Source: Qipengyuania sediminis
GTDB taxonomy: Bacteria; Pseudomonadota; Alphaproteobacteria; Sphingomonadales; Sphingomonadaceae
Assembly (NCBI RefSeq): GCF_004358425.1
Contig: NZ_CP037948.1
Coordinates: forward strand, 1,178,001-1,242,000
Direction: 5' to 3'
Length of the DNA stretch: 64,000 bases
Part shown: positions 63,286 through 64,000 of the stretch, one piece after another
Layout: every line of letters starts with the position of its first letter
Position numbering within the stretch: the first letter of the stretch is position 1
Position numbers and translations under genes: made by a program
The notes under the pieces: model-generated
What the model was told of the DNA's origin: nothing
Databases searched by the model: none
The model's input: the letters and a program-made list of their open reading frames with translations, nothing else

Positions 63286-64000
63286 TTACCTCTTCTTCTT
63301 CGCGTGACGCGAACGGATGATCATCTTGTCCGTCTGCTTGTTGTGACGGGTGCGGGCGCCCTTGGTCGGCTTGCCCCAGGGGGTGACCGGGTGACGGCCG
63401 CCCGAAGTGCGGCCCTCGCCGCCGCCGTGCGGGTGGTCGACCGGGTTCTTGGCGACGCCGCGGGTCAGCGGCTTGACCCCCATCCAGCGCTTGCGCCCCG
63501 CCTTGCCGAAGTTCTGGTTCTGGTTGTCGGGGTTCGACACCGCGCCCACCGTCCCCATGCAATCGCCGCGGACATAGCGCTGCTCGCCCGAATTGAGCCG
63601 CACCATCACCATGCCGCGATCGCGGCCGACGAGTTGCACATAGGCCCCCGCCGATCGCGCGATCTGACCGCCCTTGCCGGGCTTCATCTCGACGTTGTGG
63701 CAGATCGTGCCGACCGGCATCTGGCCGAGCAGCATGGCATTGCCGGGCTTGGTATCGGTGCGCTCGCCCGCGATCACTTTGTCGCCCACGCCAAGCCGTT
63801 GCGGCGCGAGGATATAGGCGAGCTCATCGTCGGCATACCGCACCAGCGCGATGAAGGCGGTGCGGTTGGGATCGTATTCGATCCGCTCCACCGTGCCCTC
63901 GACATCCCACTTGCGGCGCTTGAAGTCGATGTAGCGATACTTCTGCTTGTGCCCGCCGGCCATGCCGCGGCTGGTCACGTGACCCTTGTTGTTGCGCCCG
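63286..64000 (-). CDS. rplB: 50S ribosomal protein L2 (N-terminus cut by window end)
   Basis: About 237 C-terminal residues of L2 are present. The frame stays open to the window edge, starting within [40 protein letters not shown], the peptidyl-transferase-associated loop and [20 protein letters not shown] with the conserved histidine are intact. About 40 N-terminal residues lie outside the window. Confidence 0.97.
   Translation of the reverse strand, partial: GRNNKGHVTSRGMAGGHKQKYRYIDFKRRKWDVEGTVERIEYDPNRTAFIALVRYADDELAYILAPQRLGVGDKVIAGERTDTKPGNAMLLGQMPVGTICHNVEMKPGKGGQIARSAGAYVQLVGRDRGMVMVRLNSGEQRYVRGDCMGTVGAVSNPDNQNQNFGKAGRKRWMGVKPLTRGVAKNPVDHPHGGGEGRTSGGRHPVTPWGKPTKGARTRHNKQTDKMIIRSRHAKKKR

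Overview
This is a GC-rich (roughly two-thirds G+C), densely coding bacterial chromosome segment. Protein sequences, gene order and promoter-type motifs point to an alphaproteobacterium of the order Sphingomonadales, probably an Erythrobacteraceae member. Supporting signs are the mdh-sucD-sucA-sucB-lpdA cluster, the GTTC-N7-GTTC SOS box, abundant TonB-dependent receptors and secreted peptidases, and small repeats built on a CCTGAGCTTGTCGAAGGG core. This placement is inferred from familiarity, not from a search. No rRNA, tRNA, CRISPR array, transposase, integrase or phage module was found, so most of the window is core genome.

Layout. 1-3 kb: serine biosynthesis (serC then serA, minus strand), divergent from a GT4 glycosyltransferase. 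4.4-11.6 kb: MOSC protein, a glycine-zipper protein, a FolM-like SDR, a cytochrome b561/molybdopterin-oxidoreductase pair, a DUF1801 protein, an S46 exopeptidase and argG. 11.6-12.4 kb: a long gene-free gap holding two DnaA-box-like sequences and two strong hairpins. 12.4-15.4 kb: an RlpA-like protein and small proteins, one frameshifted and one carrying an in-frame dispersed repeat. 15.4-17.6 kb: a lower-GC islet with three accessory genes, including a SMUG2/DUF4918-type uracil-DNA glycosylase homologue, ending at a decayed duplicate of the uvrA 3' end. 17.9-21.4 kb: a membrane protein and uvrA with an SOS box. 21.5-25 kb: a probably Fur-controlled PepSY/TonB-receptor iron operon. 25-28 kb: a thpR remnant, an M3 peptidase and a frameshifted small gene. 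28-33 kb: a vitamin B12 uptake operon (btuB-btuF-btuC-btuD) behind a cobalamin riboswitch. 33-43 kb: the TCA cluster mdh-sucD-sucA-sucB-lpdA with small extra genes interleaved. No sucC is present. 43-49.5 kb: amidase, PepSY protein, TRIC-family channel, two paralogous secreted proteins and a prolyl oligopeptidase.

49.6-64 kb: the S10-spc-alpha ribosomal operon on the minus strand, from rplB (cut by the window end) to rplQ. It is complete for this span, with secY and adk. It is interrupted by two non-ribosomal secreted proteins: a START/SRPBCC-like one between adk and rpsM, and a triple-repeat helical one between rpoA and rplQ. A hairpin overlaps the rpoA stop and a strong terminator follows rplQ.

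I see no complete unknown multi-gene system. The features most worth following up are: the dispersed approx 45-bp palindromic element, translated in frame inside one protein; the structured non-coding gap after argG; the low-GC islet abutting a decayed uvrA 3' duplicate; the repeat-protein insertion in the alpha operon; and the FtsW-like signature in the membrane protein after lpdA.
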